Positions 1 to 8,330 of a stretch of DNA of 64,000 nt are shown piece after piece (position 1 is the first letter of the stretch; every line of letters starts with the position of its first letter). Below the pieces are notes generated by a model. The model had not been told where the DNA came from. It searched no databases and saw nothing but the letters and a program-made list of their open reading frames with translations. A program made the translations under genes and the position numbers. The DNA comes from an uncultured Myxococcales bacterium (GTDB lineage Bacteria; Myxococcota_A; UBA9042): assembly GCA_903842345.1 (NCBI GenBank), contig CAIMLR010000008.1:62001-126000 (forward strand), read 5' to 3'.

Positions 1-368
1 GTGCTCGCACACATCGCCTAGAGGCCAATCAGCAAGCTTCCCGCCGCCCGGCAGTAAGTTCGCCGCGCAGGCCGACGCCGGCCAGCATCAAACCGACGCG
101 CTGGGGCATTTCATCGTCCCACGCCTTGCCTGCGCCGGCCAAACTCCTAACGTTCAAAGCACGTGCTGCGCCTGCGGGCCGCGTCGCGTGAGCGTCATCC
201 GGTTGGCCATCAGGTGCCGCCGTCGTTTCGTGCCCAACTCCGAGGTTGTGAATTCTTCGAATTGCCAACCTCAGCGCATTGTCTTGATCCAGCAACCGCG
301 GCCTGGGAGAGCCTGTGAAACGAGTTCTCACAAGCACTCAGCCAGTCATCGCCGTCCCGGAGGCCTTC
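1..368. other. Non-coding start of window, acnA upstream region
   Basis: I see no convincing gene. A 102-codon minus-strand frame over 29-337 has no recognisable domain. The 100 bases before acnA are less GC-rich than the surroundings and hold a short dyad, AATTC-ttc-GAATT, near 250-262, so the acnA promoter probably lies here, but no clear -35/-10 pair can be picked out. Confidence 0.4.
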
Positions 369-3041
369 ATGAGCCAGAATTCGTTCGCGTCCAAGTCGAC
401 GCTGTCCGTCGGGGACAAGTCCTACCGCTATTTCAGTCTGCCCGCGCTCGCCCAAGCCGGATACGCCGTTGACCGCCTGCCGGTGTCGATGCGCATCCTG
501 CTTGAGAACCTGCTGCGCCATGAGGACGGGACGACGGTCAAGCGTGCGGACATTGAGGCCATCGCCGGCTGGGACCCGGCGCATCACCCTGAGCTGGAGA
601 TCGCGTTTCGCGTCGCGCGCGTGGTGCTGCAGGACTTCACGGGCGTGCCGGCGGTCGTCGATCTGGCGGCGATGCGGGACGCCATGCAGGCGTGGGGTGG
701 CGATCCGGCGCGGATCAACCCGCTGCAGCCGGTGGATTTGGTTGTCGACCATTCCGTACAGGTGGACTATTTCGGGACGCCCGATGCGTTCCGGCAGAAC
801 GCCGACCTGGAATTCCAGCGCAACCGCGAGCGATACCAACTGCTGCGCTGGGCGCAGACGGCGTTTTCCGGCTTCTCTGCCGTGCCGCCGGACACCGGCA
901 TCGTGCATCAGGTCAACCTGGAATTCCTGGCGCGAACGGTTTTCACCCAGGTAGAAAACGGCGAGACGCTGGCGTTTCCTGACACGTGCGTCGGCACCGA
1001 TTCGCACACGCCGATGGTCAATGGCCTCGGCGTCGTCGGCTGGGGCGTGGGCGGCATTGAAGCGGAGGCCGCGATGCTGGGCCAGCCGATCACGATGCTG
1101 CTGCCGGAGGTCGTTGGCTTCCGCGTGCATGGCAAGCTGCAAGAAGGCGTGACGGCGACGGATCTGGTGCTGACGGTCACGCAAATGCTGCGCAGGCACG
1201 GCGTGGTCGGCAAGTTCGTCGAATTCTTTGGCAATGGTCTCTCGTCGCTCTCCCTGACCGACCGCGCGACGATTTCCAACATGGCGCCGGAATACGGCGC
1301 GACAATCGGCTATTTTCCCATCGACGCGCAGACCATCGATTACCTGCGTTTTTCCGGCCGCGACGAGGCGACCGTCGCGCTCGTGGAGGCGTACGCCAAG
1401 GCGCAGGGTATGTACCGCACGGACGCGTCGGTCGATCCGCAGTTCTCGTCGCAGCTTGAACTCGACCTCGGAACGGTGGAGCCATCCATGGCGGGGCCCA
1501 AGCGGCCGCAGGATCGCGTGGCGCTGCGGGACGTGAAGGACGCCTTTACCCGCGAGCTGCCGTCCCTGCTCAAGCCCGGAGCGGAGCTGGGCGCGACGGC
1601 GACCACGTCGGACGGTCACACGCTGACGCACGGCTCGGTGGTCATTGCGGCGATTACGTCCTGCACGAATACCTCCAATCCGTCCGTGCTGATGGCCGCC
1701 GGTCTGCTGGCGCGCAACGCGGTCGCCAAGGGGCTGAACGTGCAGCCGTGGGTCAAGACGTCGCTCGCGCCGGGCTCCAAGGTCGTGACGGAATACCTGA
1801 AGGCCGCGGGGCTGACGCCGTTCCTGGAGCGGCTGGGTTTCCACCTGGTCGGCTATGGCTGTACGACGTGCATCGGCAACTCCGGGCCGCTGCCGGAGCC
1901 CGTCGAGGCTGCGATCCAGTCCGGCAAGCTGGTTGCGGCGTCCGTGCTGTCCGGCAACCGCAATTTTGAGGGCCGCGTGCACGGCGCGGTGCGCGCGAAC
2001 TACCTGGCGTCGCCGCCGCTGGTCGTGGCCTATGCGCTTGTCGGCAACATCAACACGGACCTGACGACGGAGCCGCTCGGCACGGGGACGGACGGTCTGC
2101 CGGTCTACCTGCGCGACATTTGGCCGTCGCAGGCTGAAGTCACCGCGGCGATTCGCGAGAACCTGTCGTCCGCCATGTTCCGCAAAGTCTACGCCGACGT
2201 CTTTCGCGGCGATGCCAACTGGCAGAACCTGGACGTCCCGACGGGCGCGACGTTTGGCTGGCAAGCGGACTCGACGTATGTGCAGAATCCGCCGTTCTTC
2301 CAAGGCCTCGCGCGCACGCCCGCGCCGCTTGCGCCGATCACGGGCGCGCGCTGTCTGGCTGTGTTGGGCGATTCCGTCACGACGGACCACATCTCGCCGG
2401 CCGGCAACATTGCCAAGGAGTCGCCGGCGGGCGCGTACCTGATGAGCCTCGGCGTCGCGCCCAAGGACTTCAACGGCTATGGCGCGCGGCGCGGCAACCA
2501 TGAGGTCATGATGCGCGGAACGTTCGCCAACGTGCGGCTCAAGAACGCGCTGACGCCCGACCGCGAAGGCTGGTGGACGCGGCACCTGCCCACGGGCGAG
2601 ACGATGACGCTGTTTGACGCTGCGATGCAGTACAAGGCCGCTGGCACGCCGCTGTGCATCCTGGCGGGGGCGGAATATGGCTCCGGCTCATCGCGCGATT
2701 GGGCGGCCAAGGGGCCCGCGCTGCTGGGCATCCGCTTTGTCATTGCCGAGAGCTTCGAGCGCATTCACCGCTCCAACCTCGTGGGCATGGGCATCCTGCC
2801 GCTGCAGTTCCTGCCCGGCGAATCGGCGCATTCCCTGGCGCTCACCGGCGAGGAAGTGTTTGAGTTGCCGGGCATCGCCGCGGGCGTCCTCCCGGGGCAG
2901 CCGGTCCACGTGTCGGCGACGCGGGCCAACGGCGCGCAGCTGCGGTTCGTGACCAAGGCGCGCATCGATACGCCGGTGGAGGTCGAGTACTACCGCCATG
3001 GCGGCATCCTGCCGTACGTGCTCCGCGGGCTGGCTGGTTAG
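369..3041 (+). CDS. acnA: Aconitate hydratase A
   Basis: Cytoplasmic [4Fe-4S] enzyme that interconverts citrate and isocitrate in the TCA and glyoxylate cycles. It has 890 residues, normal for AcnA/IRP-type aconitases. The three cluster cysteines are C432 (ITSCTNTSNP) and C498/C501 (GYGCTTCIGNSGP), with the usual 66+3 spacing. The C-terminal swivel domain carries DSVTTDHISPAG and the active-site loop GSGSSRDWAAKG. The start was set at ATG 369 because GGAGG at 359-363 lies five bases upstream; the open frame extends back to 315 without a ribosome site. The TAG stop (3039-3041) lies directly against the left end of an IS element, but the reading frame is complete. Identity is very secure. Confidence 0.97.
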   Translation: MSQNSFASKSTLSVGDKSYRYFSLPALAQAGYAVDRLPVSMRILLENLLRHEDGTTVKRADIEAIAGWDPAHHPELEIAFRVARVVLQDFTGVPAVVDLAAMRDAMQAWGGDPARINPLQPVDLVVDHSVQVDYFGTPDAFRQNADLEFQRNRERYQLLRWAQTAFSGFSAVPPDTGIVHQVNLEFLARTVFTQVENGETLAFPDTCVGTDSHTPMVNGLGVVGWGVGGIEAEAAMLGQPITMLLPEVVGFRVHGKLQEGVTATDLVLTVTQMLRRHGVVGKFVEFFGNGLSSLSLTDRATISNMAPEYGATIGYFPIDAQTIDYLRFSGRDEATVALVEAYAKAQGMYRTDASVDPQFSSQLELDLGTVEPSMAGPKRPQDRVALRDVKDAFTRELPSLLKPGAELGATATTSDGHTLTHGSVVIAAITSCTNTSNPSVLMAAGLLARNAVAKGLNVQPWVKTSLAPGSKVVTEYLKAAGLTPFLERLGFHLVGYGCTTCIGNSGPLPEPVEAAIQSGKLVAASVLSGNRNFEGRVHGAVRANYLASPPLVVAYALVGNINTDLTTEPLGTGTDGLPVYLRDIWPSQAEVTAAIRENLSSAMFRKVYADVFRGDANWQNLDVPTGATFGWQADSTYVQNPPFFQGLARTPAPLAPITGARCLAVLGDSVTTDHISPAGNIAKESPAGAYLMSLGVAPKDFNGYGARRGNHEVMMRGTFANVRLKNALTPDREGWWTRHLPTGETMTLFDAAMQYKAAGTPLCILAGAEYGSGSSRDWAAKGPALLGIRFVIAESFERIHRSNLVGMGILPLQFLPGESAHSLALTGEEVFELPGIAAGVLPGQPVHVSATRANGAQLRFVTKARIDTPVEVEYYRHGGILPYVLRGLAG

Positions 3042-3055
3042 CAGGCTGTTGAAAA
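3042..3055 (+). repeat. IS5-family left terminal inverted repeat
   Basis: CAGGCTGTTGAAAA, a perfect 14-bp inverted match to 4371-4384. It is preceded by the TTAG target duplication at 3038-3041. Confidence 0.93.
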
Positions 3056-3125
3056 TCTCCGCCAACAAGATCGACTCCAATCCCCAGATCGCATAGAATC
3101 TCAGCAGGTTGCCTGAGGTTCCACC

Positions 3126-4223
3126 ATGCGCGGTCACGTTCCATCCCAGCCCTCCATGCTCGCCCTGATTTCGCCGGACAAGTTTGTGCCCGCGAAACAC
3201 CCGATTCGGCACGTCAAGGTCCACGCCGATACCATCCTGCGGGAGATGTCGGCGGACCTGACGGCGATGTACGCGGTCATGGGGCGCGCTTCGATTCCGC
3301 CGGAACGGTTGCTGAAAGGCTCTCTGCTGATTGCGCTTTTTTCGGTGCGCAGCGAGCGGCAGTTCTGCGAACAGCTCCATTACAACCTGATGTACCGCTG
3401 GTTTTTGGACATGGACCTGACCGAGGAGGCGTTCGACCACTCGACGTTTTCGGCGAACCGCGCGCGGCTGATGGAGCACGATGTCGCGCGGAAGTTCTTC
3501 CTGCACGTAGTCGAGCATGCGCGCGCCAAGCAGCTGCTTTCCGAGGAGCATTTCACCGTCGATGGCACGCTGATTGAAGCCTGGGCGAGCCTGAAAAGCT
3601 TGCGGCCCAAGGGCGAGAAGCCGGAAGACCGCGAGCCGCCGGACGACAAAGGCAATCCGACCGTGAACTTCCACGGCGAGAAGCGCGGCAACGCGACGCA
3701 CGAATCGACGACCGACCGGGAGGCCAAGCTCGCGCGCAAAGGCAACAGCGTGGCGGCGCGGCTGTGCTACGGAGCGCACGCGCTGATGGAAAACCGCAAT
3801 GGATTGCTCGTGGATTTCCACGTCGCCGGCGTGCTGGACGAGACCGAGCGCGACGCCGCGATTCGCATGATGGACCGCAGCGTGCCGGGCGCGCGGCGGG
3901 TCACGGTCGCTGGCGACAAAGGCTACGACACCCATGGCTTTGTCGAGCGGTGCCGCGAGCGCAACATCACGCCGCACGTGGCGCGCAACACCAAACGCAA
4001 AGGTGGCTCGGCGATTGACGGTCGCACGACGCGGCACGAGGGGTACGCAGTGAGCCAGCGGATTCGCAAGCGCGTGGAGGAGATCTTCGGCTGGATGAAG
4101 ACGGTCGGCGGCTTCCGGCGGACGCGGTACAAGGGCCGCGACCGGACGCAGCTGGCGGCGTGGCTCGTGGGGGCAGCGTACAATCTGGTGAGAGTGGCGA
4201 GGATCGAGGCCCTGGCGGCGTAA
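3126..4223 (+). CDS. IS5-family transposase
   Basis: DDE transposase of 365 residues that cuts and inserts the element. The N-terminal part (about 1-110) resembles the DUF772 domain of IS5/IS1182-type transposases. The catalytic acids are D146 (TVDGTLIEAW), D264 (AGDKGYDT) and E318 within R-x3-E-x6-K (RKRVEEIFGWMK), the IS5 signature. Start ATG 3126 follows a TGAGG-like ribosome site; ATG 3156 is a possible alternative. The frame is intact with all three catalytic residues, so the element may be active. About 150 purine-rich bases lie between the stop and the right repeat, without a second gene. Confidence 0.95.
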   Translation: MRGHVPSQPSMLALISPDKFVPAKHPIRHVKVHADTILREMSADLTAMYAVMGRASIPPERLLKGSLLIALFSVRSERQFCEQLHYNLMYRWFLDMDLTEEAFDHSTFSANRARLMEHDVARKFFLHVVEHARAKQLLSEEHFTVDGTLIEAWASLKSLRPKGEKPEDREPPDDKGNPTVNFHGEKRGNATHESTTDREAKLARKGNSVAARLCYGAHALMENRNGLLVDFHVAGVLDETERDAAIRMMDRSVPGARRVTVAGDKGYDTHGFVERCRERNITPHVARNTKRKGGSAIDGRTTRHEGYAVSQRIRKRVEEIFGWMKTVGGFRRTRYKGRDRTQLAAWLVGAAYNLVRVARIEALAA

Positions 4224-4370
4224 CGGCGTGGCCTGGAGGCGGAAAAGGCCGCCAAAGGGCCGCGAAAGGCAGCAGGAAGACGCCGCAGAGGCGGCCAAAA
4301 GACTCGGGAAATCGGCGTTCATGCGACGCTTGGGGCGAAAACCCGGCTGAGGGGTGCGTCGGGTGGCATC

Positions 4371-4384
4371 TTTTCAACAGCCTG
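4371..4384 (-). repeat. IS5-family right terminal inverted repeat
   Basis: TTTTCAACAGCCTG, the complement of the left repeat. It is followed by the second TTAG copy at 4385-4388. Confidence 0.93.
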
Positions 4385-4774
4385 TTAGGCGGCCATTTTG
4401 CGCGAGGACACGTACCCCGCCGCCGCGCCAGCCACAAGGCCGACAAGGGCGAAAGCGGGCCCCGCGACGAACCAGCCGGACAGCAGCCCGAGCGCGCCCG
4501 CCGCCAACGACGCATCTTCACTGTCCAGCACAGCCACGGGATGAACCGGTGCTTCACGCTGGTTCGCCATCGCCATCGGCCACGCGCATTGCTCGCAGAC
4601 CGCCAACAGGTGCGATTCCTGCTTGTCGCTGCCCCGTGCCTTCGCCGGCACGGCCACCATGCGCCAGCGCGCTTGCGGCATCAGCCGCAGGTCCTGCCAG
4701 CAGCCGTGGCAGCAATAGTCGGTGTGGCGCAAAATGGTCAGTTCCTGCGGGGTCAGTACGTGGTGCTGGGTCAT
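4385..4774 (-). CDS. Small zinc-ribbon-like membrane protein, function unknown
   Basis: The 129-residue product is not recognised. Residues about 15-35 hold closely spaced cysteines (DYCCHGCWQDL) and about 80 holds CEQC, which together could form a metal site. The last 35 residues are strongly hydrophobic and Gly/Ala-rich (LAAGALGLLSGWF, ALVGLVAGAAAGY), probably two membrane passes, ending SSRKMAA. Start ATG 4774 was chosen because GGAG lies six bases upstream; the frame extends to 4810 without a ribosome site. The stop TAA (TTA at 4385-4387) lies in the IS target duplication. About 60-165 bases upstream is a cluster of GTTCAG half-sites, suggesting control by a LexA-like repressor (inference). 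Confidence 0.7.
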   Translation of the reverse strand: MTQHHVLTPQELTILRHTDYCCHGCWQDLRLMPQARWRMVAVPAKARGSDKQESHLLAVCEQCAWPMAMANQREAPVHPVAVLDSEDASLAAGALGLLSGWFVAGPAFALVGLVAGAAAGYVSSRKMAA

Positions 4775-4830
4775 GGTGTTCTCCGGATCCTGCTTTTGAG
4801 TCGCTTGCATCGCTGTGATGCACTGTGCAT

Positions 4831-4938
4831 CTGTTCAGTACTGTACCTGAACAGTCGTTCAGGTCAAATTCGCCGTGTTCAGTGCCGCTGCGATCTGCAA
4901 GCCGCTGGATTTGCGTCTGATTGCTCAGTCGTTCAGGT
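4831..4938. promoter_or_regulatory. Cluster of GTTCAG half-sites, LexA-like operator
   Basis: GTTCAG or its complement occurs five times: 4833-4838, 4847-4852 (inverted), 4857-4862, 4877-4882 and 4931-4936. ACCTGAAC-agtc-GTTCAGGT (4845-4864) is a perfect 8-bp dyad, and CTGTTCAG/CTGAACAG (4831-4854) is a second overlapping one. The 13-mer CAGTCGTTCAGGT is repeated at 4852-4864 and 4926-4938. Positions 4847-4863 match 16 of 17 positions of the M. xanthus LexA consensus as I recall it (CTRHAMRYBYGTTCAGS). The likely target is the minus-strand gene starting at 4774. Confidence 0.6.
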
Positions 4939-5138
4939 TGGGCTGGAACGCGGTGCGGGCGCTTGAATCCGGAGTTTCGCTGCCCTCCCGTGGCATCGCG
5001 GCCGCGGCGCCCTGTGTCGCCCCAAAGCCGCATTCGCATTGACGCTCCGCCGGCAATCGACAAGACTGGCCCGTGTTCTGCCCCGCGCGTTTGTCGCCGG
5101 TGTGGGCGCCAACCCCGGGCCGTGCCCGCAGGTGCATC

Positions 5139-5366
5139 ATGGCTGACGCCGCACAACTTCATGACGATGCCTGCGCGCGCGGGGTTTCCGGCTACATCGA
5201 CGCCCAGTCGGGTTTGTACGTCATGACCAGCTTGTACTTGCGCCAGCGCGGATTCTGCTGCGGCAACGCCTGCCGTCACTGTCCGTATGTCGGCACGCCC
5301 GGTGAGCATCCGGACCGCGTCGGCAACGCGGCCGCCGTGTCTGGATCCCGCGGAGGTCGCCGATGA
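5139..5366 (+). CDS. DUF5522-type small Cys-rich protein
   Basis: 75 residues carrying the signature of the DUF5522 family, found in bacteria and in the metazoan C1orf53 protein: a tyrosine-containing region, then TSLYLRQRGFCCGNACRHCPY. The four cysteines and one histidine suggest a metal or redox site, but no function is established. Start ATG 5139 has a weak AGGTG upstream; an earlier in-frame ATG (5073) would add residues unlike the family. The stop overlaps the next start as ATGA, so the gene is translationally coupled to the MORN-repeat gene and probably shares an operon with the tRNA-modification gene after it. Confidence 0.75.
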   Translation: MADAAQLHDDACARGVSGYIDAQSGLYVMTSLYLRQRGFCCGNACRHCPYVGTPGEHPDRVGNAAAVSGSRGGRR

Positions 5367-5815
5367 TTCGCATGATCTTGCTTCTCGCGTTCTGGTTCGG
5401 CGTCGGCACGGCGGTGCGCTGGTCCTGGCAGAAATGGCGCGCCCGCGTGCGCGGCACGCCGCTCTCGGGTCGACTTGTCGACAACTACGCCAATGGCCGA
5501 CCGCGCAGTGAACGCTACGTTGAGGACGGCATGCTCCACGGTCCGTGGATCACGTGGGACGAGCAGGGCAACAAGGTCGCGGAAGGGCACTACCACCGCG
5601 GCATCGTCCAGGGCGTGGAAATCGACTACGGTCCCGGTGGCCAGCGCCTGCGGGAAGTGAACTGGGTCAACGGCCGTCGCCACGGGCTCTCGCGCGAGTA
5701 CGCGCCCGATGGCCGCGTGGTGCGTGAACTGACGTACGTGCACGCGGAGACTGACAAGCCGCGCCATGAAGGCGCACCGACCGACGCTGAGCTGCACGAG
5801 AAGCCAGGAGACTGA
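5363..5815 (+). CDS. Membrane-anchored MORN-repeat protein
   Basis: 150 residues. An N-terminal hydrophobic segment (about 2-20, MILLLAFWFGVGTAV) is followed by a basic patch and then about four MORN-like repeats of some 22 residues (for example DGMLHGPWITWDEQGNKVAEG). These match the family often named YwqK, or toxin-antitoxin antitoxin-like. MORN repeats form beta-hairpin strips that bind lipids or proteins; the role here is unknown. GGAGG at 5352-5356 supports the start. It overlaps the DUF5522-type gene by four bases and is followed three bases later by the GluQ-RS gene. Confidence 0.75.
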   Translation: MIRMILLLAFWFGVGTAVRWSWQKWRARVRGTPLSGRLVDNYANGRPRSERYVEDGMLHGPWITWDEQGNKVAEGHYHRGIVQGVEIDYGPGGQRLREVNWVNGRRHGLSREYAPDGRVVRELTYVHAETDKPRHEGAPTDAELHEKPGD

Positions 5816-5818
5816 CCG

Positions 5819-6817
5819 ATGCTGGTTGGCCGCCTCGCGCCCAGTCCCACGGGGCTCCTGCACGTGGGCAACGCCCGCAGCCTGCTGCTGGCCTGGCTGG
5901 CGGCGCGTCACGTCGGCGGCGCGATCCACCTGCGCATTGAGGATCTGCTGCCTGACGGCGATTTGCACCTGCCGGAGCTGTTGGCGGATCTGCGCTGGCT
6001 CGGCCTGGATTGGGACCCGTGGCACGGGCACGACTTCATCCGGCAGAGCGCCCGGTCCCCGTTGTACGATGCGCTGCTGGCGGACCTGCTCGCGCGTGGG
6101 GACGTGTACCCGTGCGTCTGCACGCGCAAGGACATTGACCTCGCCGCACGCGCGCCGCACGTGGAGGACAAGGGCGCGGCGTATCCCGGGACGTGCCGCG
6201 ATCGCTTTGCGACCGAGCAGGATGCCCTCGCTTTTGAACTCGTCCGCGCCCAGCAGGAACACCGTCCGCCGCTTGGCGTGGCCTTGCGGCTGCGGGTGCC
6301 GGATGCGCCGGTGACGTTTGTCGACCTGCTGCACGGTCCGCAGCGCGTGGTGCTGCCGCAGGACAGCGGGGACATCGTCGTGCGGCGCAAGGATGGCGGC
6401 GTGGCCTACATGTTCGCGGTCGTCGTCGACGATTGGGCGATGGCCGTCAATCAGGTCGTGCGCGGCGACGACTTGCTGGAAGTGACCGGCCAGCAGCTGG
6501 CCGTCCACCAAGCGCTGCAGCGCCTCGATTCGCCGCATCTGCCGCCTTTTGCCGGGCTCCCCCAGTATGCGCACGTGCCGTTGGTCCTTGGGGATGACGG
6601 TCGGCGGCTGGCCAAGCGCAATCAGTCGCTGCACCTCGGCGCGCTGCGGCGGGATGGCGTGTCGGCTGATCGGCTGCGGCAGTGGCTGGCGACATCGGTT
6701 GGCCTCGCGCCTACGGCCGATTTGGCCGAGCTGGCCAGGACCTTTGACTGGGCGAGGCTGCCGCGTGCGCCCGTGCGTTTCGGCGCCGCTGAGCGCGCTG
6801 CCCTCGAAATGCGCTGA
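5819..6817 (+). CDS. gluQ: Glutamyl-Q tRNA(Asp) synthetase
   Basis: Transfers activated glutamate to the queuosine base at position 34 of tRNA(Asp). It is a truncated GluRS paralogue without the anticodon-binding domain. The 332 residues fit GluQ-RS (about 300) rather than GluRS (about 470). The class I motifs are HVGN (15-18, HIGH-like) and RRLAKRN (KMSKS-like). The zinc-site cysteines C-x-C (YPCVCTR) and the later AYPGTCR are present. It is the last gene of the 5139-6817 operon, three bases after the MORN gene. A tRNA-Asp or queuosine biosynthesis gene is not in the window. A full GluRS is excluded by length. Confidence 0.9.
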   Translation: MLVGRLAPSPTGLLHVGNARSLLLAWLAARHVGGAIHLRIEDLLPDGDLHLPELLADLRWLGLDWDPWHGHDFIRQSARSPLYDALLADLLARGDVYPCVCTRKDIDLAARAPHVEDKGAAYPGTCRDRFATEQDALAFELVRAQQEHRPPLGVALRLRVPDAPVTFVDLLHGPQRVVLPQDSGDIVVRRKDGGVAYMFAVVVDDWAMAVNQVVRGDDLLEVTGQQLAVHQALQRLDSPHLPPFAGLPQYAHVPLVLGDDGRRLAKRNQSLHLGALRRDGVSADRLRQWLATSVGLAPTADLAELARTFDWARLPRAPVRFGAAERAALEMR

Positions 6818-6866
6818 CCGAAGCGAGAGGCTGCCAAGGCGTATTTCCGCGCGTGCCGTCGACGGT

Positions 6867-8330
6867 CTACGGCTTCTGGCAGCCGGGCATGCGCAGCGCT
6901 GGCACGGAGTCCGCCTGCGGATTCAGATTCGTCTCCGTGCGGCACGACGTCGCCAGCCCGTCCTGCTGAAACGTGTGCGTCGCCGTCGCGGGCGTCCAGG
7001 TCAGCGTCGGCCCCACTTGCCACGTCGGCATCGCATCGCGCACCGCGGCCGTCAGGTCGCCCGTCGCCAGCAGCCCGTCCAGCACTTCTCTCGCCACCGG
7101 CTGCAGGCGCACGCGCACGGCCACTTCATCGGGCATCTCGGCCAGCTTGCCGCCATTGGCCGGAAAATCTGCGCGCACGTGGCTCTGGTAGAACTTGGGA
7201 TCGCCCGGATTGAACGTGAGTTGCACGGGCAGGGCGTTGCCCATCACGCTGGCGACCTCCCAGAACATGTGCACCGATTGCCCTGCCGCGTCGTAGCCGC
7301 AGTCGCGCAGCAACCACAAGTCGGGATCCGTTCCGGCGTCCACGACCGCGTCGTCCGCAACCGCGCCAGTCTGATACACAATCTGCCCAGCCTTGCGCGC
7401 GACAACTTCCACCCACAGCCGGCGATCCAGCGCCGCGCCGCTGGGAAAGCCATGGCCGCTCGCCACGTTGTCCAGCGTCACCGCCAGCCGCGCGCCCGCG
7501 CCCACCTTTTGCACGCACACCGCCGACTGCAGCGTCCGGTCCAGCAGTGCCTGCACCGCCTTGATTTGGACGTCCTTGTCCGGCCACGCGGTCAGCGGCG
7601 TGTCCACCGCCGGCAGCGAATGGCTGTGCAGGTGGCGAATCGGCGCGCCTTCCACCACCGCCACCGCCTTGGGCTGCGGGCTCTGCGGCATGTGGCACTG
7701 GCCACACGTGTTGCCGCCCGGCGACTGGTTGAACACCGAGCCGTGCCACTCCAGGAAACCGCGCTCAAGCGGCGCGCCCTGCGGCGTCACCACGTCGTGG
7801 CACGATCCGCACAGCGTCGATGACGCCAGCTGATCGCGGTCATGCAGCGCTGAGTACAGGCTCCGGTGCGCGGACGTCTTGAGCGGATCGCCGATCGGCC
7901 CGCGCAATGCCAGATCCGTCGCCAGTTGCAGCCCGTTGTTGTGCGTCTCCGCGACGCCCTCCACGCTGTGGCAGAAAAAGCAGCTGATGCCCTTGTAGCC
8001 CGCCGGCAGCTTGTCCAGATCCTCCGTTCCCGTCGTCAGCAGGCCGTCGGCCACGGCTTGCGGCGCGTGGCACTTGAGGCAAAACGTGCCCAACTTGCCC
8101 TGCGTCTCCCGTTGGCCGCGCGCGTGCATGGCGCGGAACACCGGATCGTCCGCAGCGTACGCGTGCATGGACGCCGCCCAGTCCTTGTACTGATCCGGAT
8201 GGCAGGACTGGCACTTCGCCGGATCCAGTAGCTCCGCGCGCGTCATCGTCGGCTGGTCGTCGGGCGTCACGGTCGACGTGCAACCCGCCAGCAGCGCGCC
8301 AGCCAGCAGCCACAGCCGGATGCTATTCAT
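6867..8330 (-). CDS. Five-heme c-type cytochrome lipoprotein
   Basis: 487-residue exported electron carrier or enzyme. The lipoprotein signal MNSIRLWLLAGALLAGC places the lipidated Cys at 17. Five CxxCH sites follow in the first half: CQSCH, CLKCH, CFFCH, CGSCH and CGQCH. This spacing resembles cytochrome c554-like multiheme proteins. The second half is haem-free and may be a beta-rich domain. ATG 8330 was chosen for the compact signal peptide; ATG 8339 is an alternative, and neither has a clear ribosome site. The start lies inside the end of the amidohydrolase gene (stop at 8323), so expression is likely coupled. The redox partner and substrate are unknown. Confidence 0.85.
   Translation of the reverse strand: MNSIRLWLLAGALLAGCTSTVTPDDQPTMTRAELLDPAKCQSCHPDQYKDWAASMHAYAADDPVFRAMHARGQRETQGKLGTFCLKCHAPQAVADGLLTTGTEDLDKLPAGYKGISCFFCHSVEGVAETHNNGLQLATDLALRGPIGDPLKTSAHRSLYSALHDRDQLASSTLCGSCHDVVTPQGAPLERGFLEWHGSVFNQSPGGNTCGQCHMPQSPQPKAVAVVEGAPIRHLHSHSLPAVDTPLTAWPDKDVQIKAVQALLDRTLQSAVCVQKVGAGARLAVTLDNVASGHGFPSGAALDRRLWVEVVARKAGQIVYQTGAVADDAVVDAGTDPDLWLLRDCGYDAAGQSVHMFWEVASVMGNALPVQLTFNPGDPKFYQSHVRADFPANGGKLAEMPDEVAVRVRLQPVAREVLDGLLATGDLTAAVRDAMPTWQVGPTLTWTPATATHTFQQDGLATSCRTETNLNPQADSVPALRMPGCQKP

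Larger units (their letters stand above)
3042..4384 (+). mobile_element. IS5-family insertion sequence, complete, 1343 bp
   Basis: The element is bounded by perfect 14-bp inverted repeats: CAGGCTGTTGAAAA at 3042-3055 and its complement TTTTCAACAGCCTG at 4371-4384. It is flanked by the direct repeat TTAG (3038-3041 and 4385-4388). TTAG fits the YTAR target duplication known for the IS5 group. The single transposase gene is intact and the repeats show no decay, so the insertion looks recent. The duplicated TTAG contains the stop codons of both neighbouring convergent genes, which are therefore undamaged. Confidence 0.93.

Noticed and set aside
29-337. 102-codon minus-strand gene before acnA
   Set aside because: No domain, no clear ribosome site, and a composition typical of shadow frames.
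210-2585. 791-codon minus-strand frame opposite acnA
   Set aside because: An Arg-rich shadow of the aconitase frame in GC-rich DNA. It has no domain or ribosome site, and acnA is certain.
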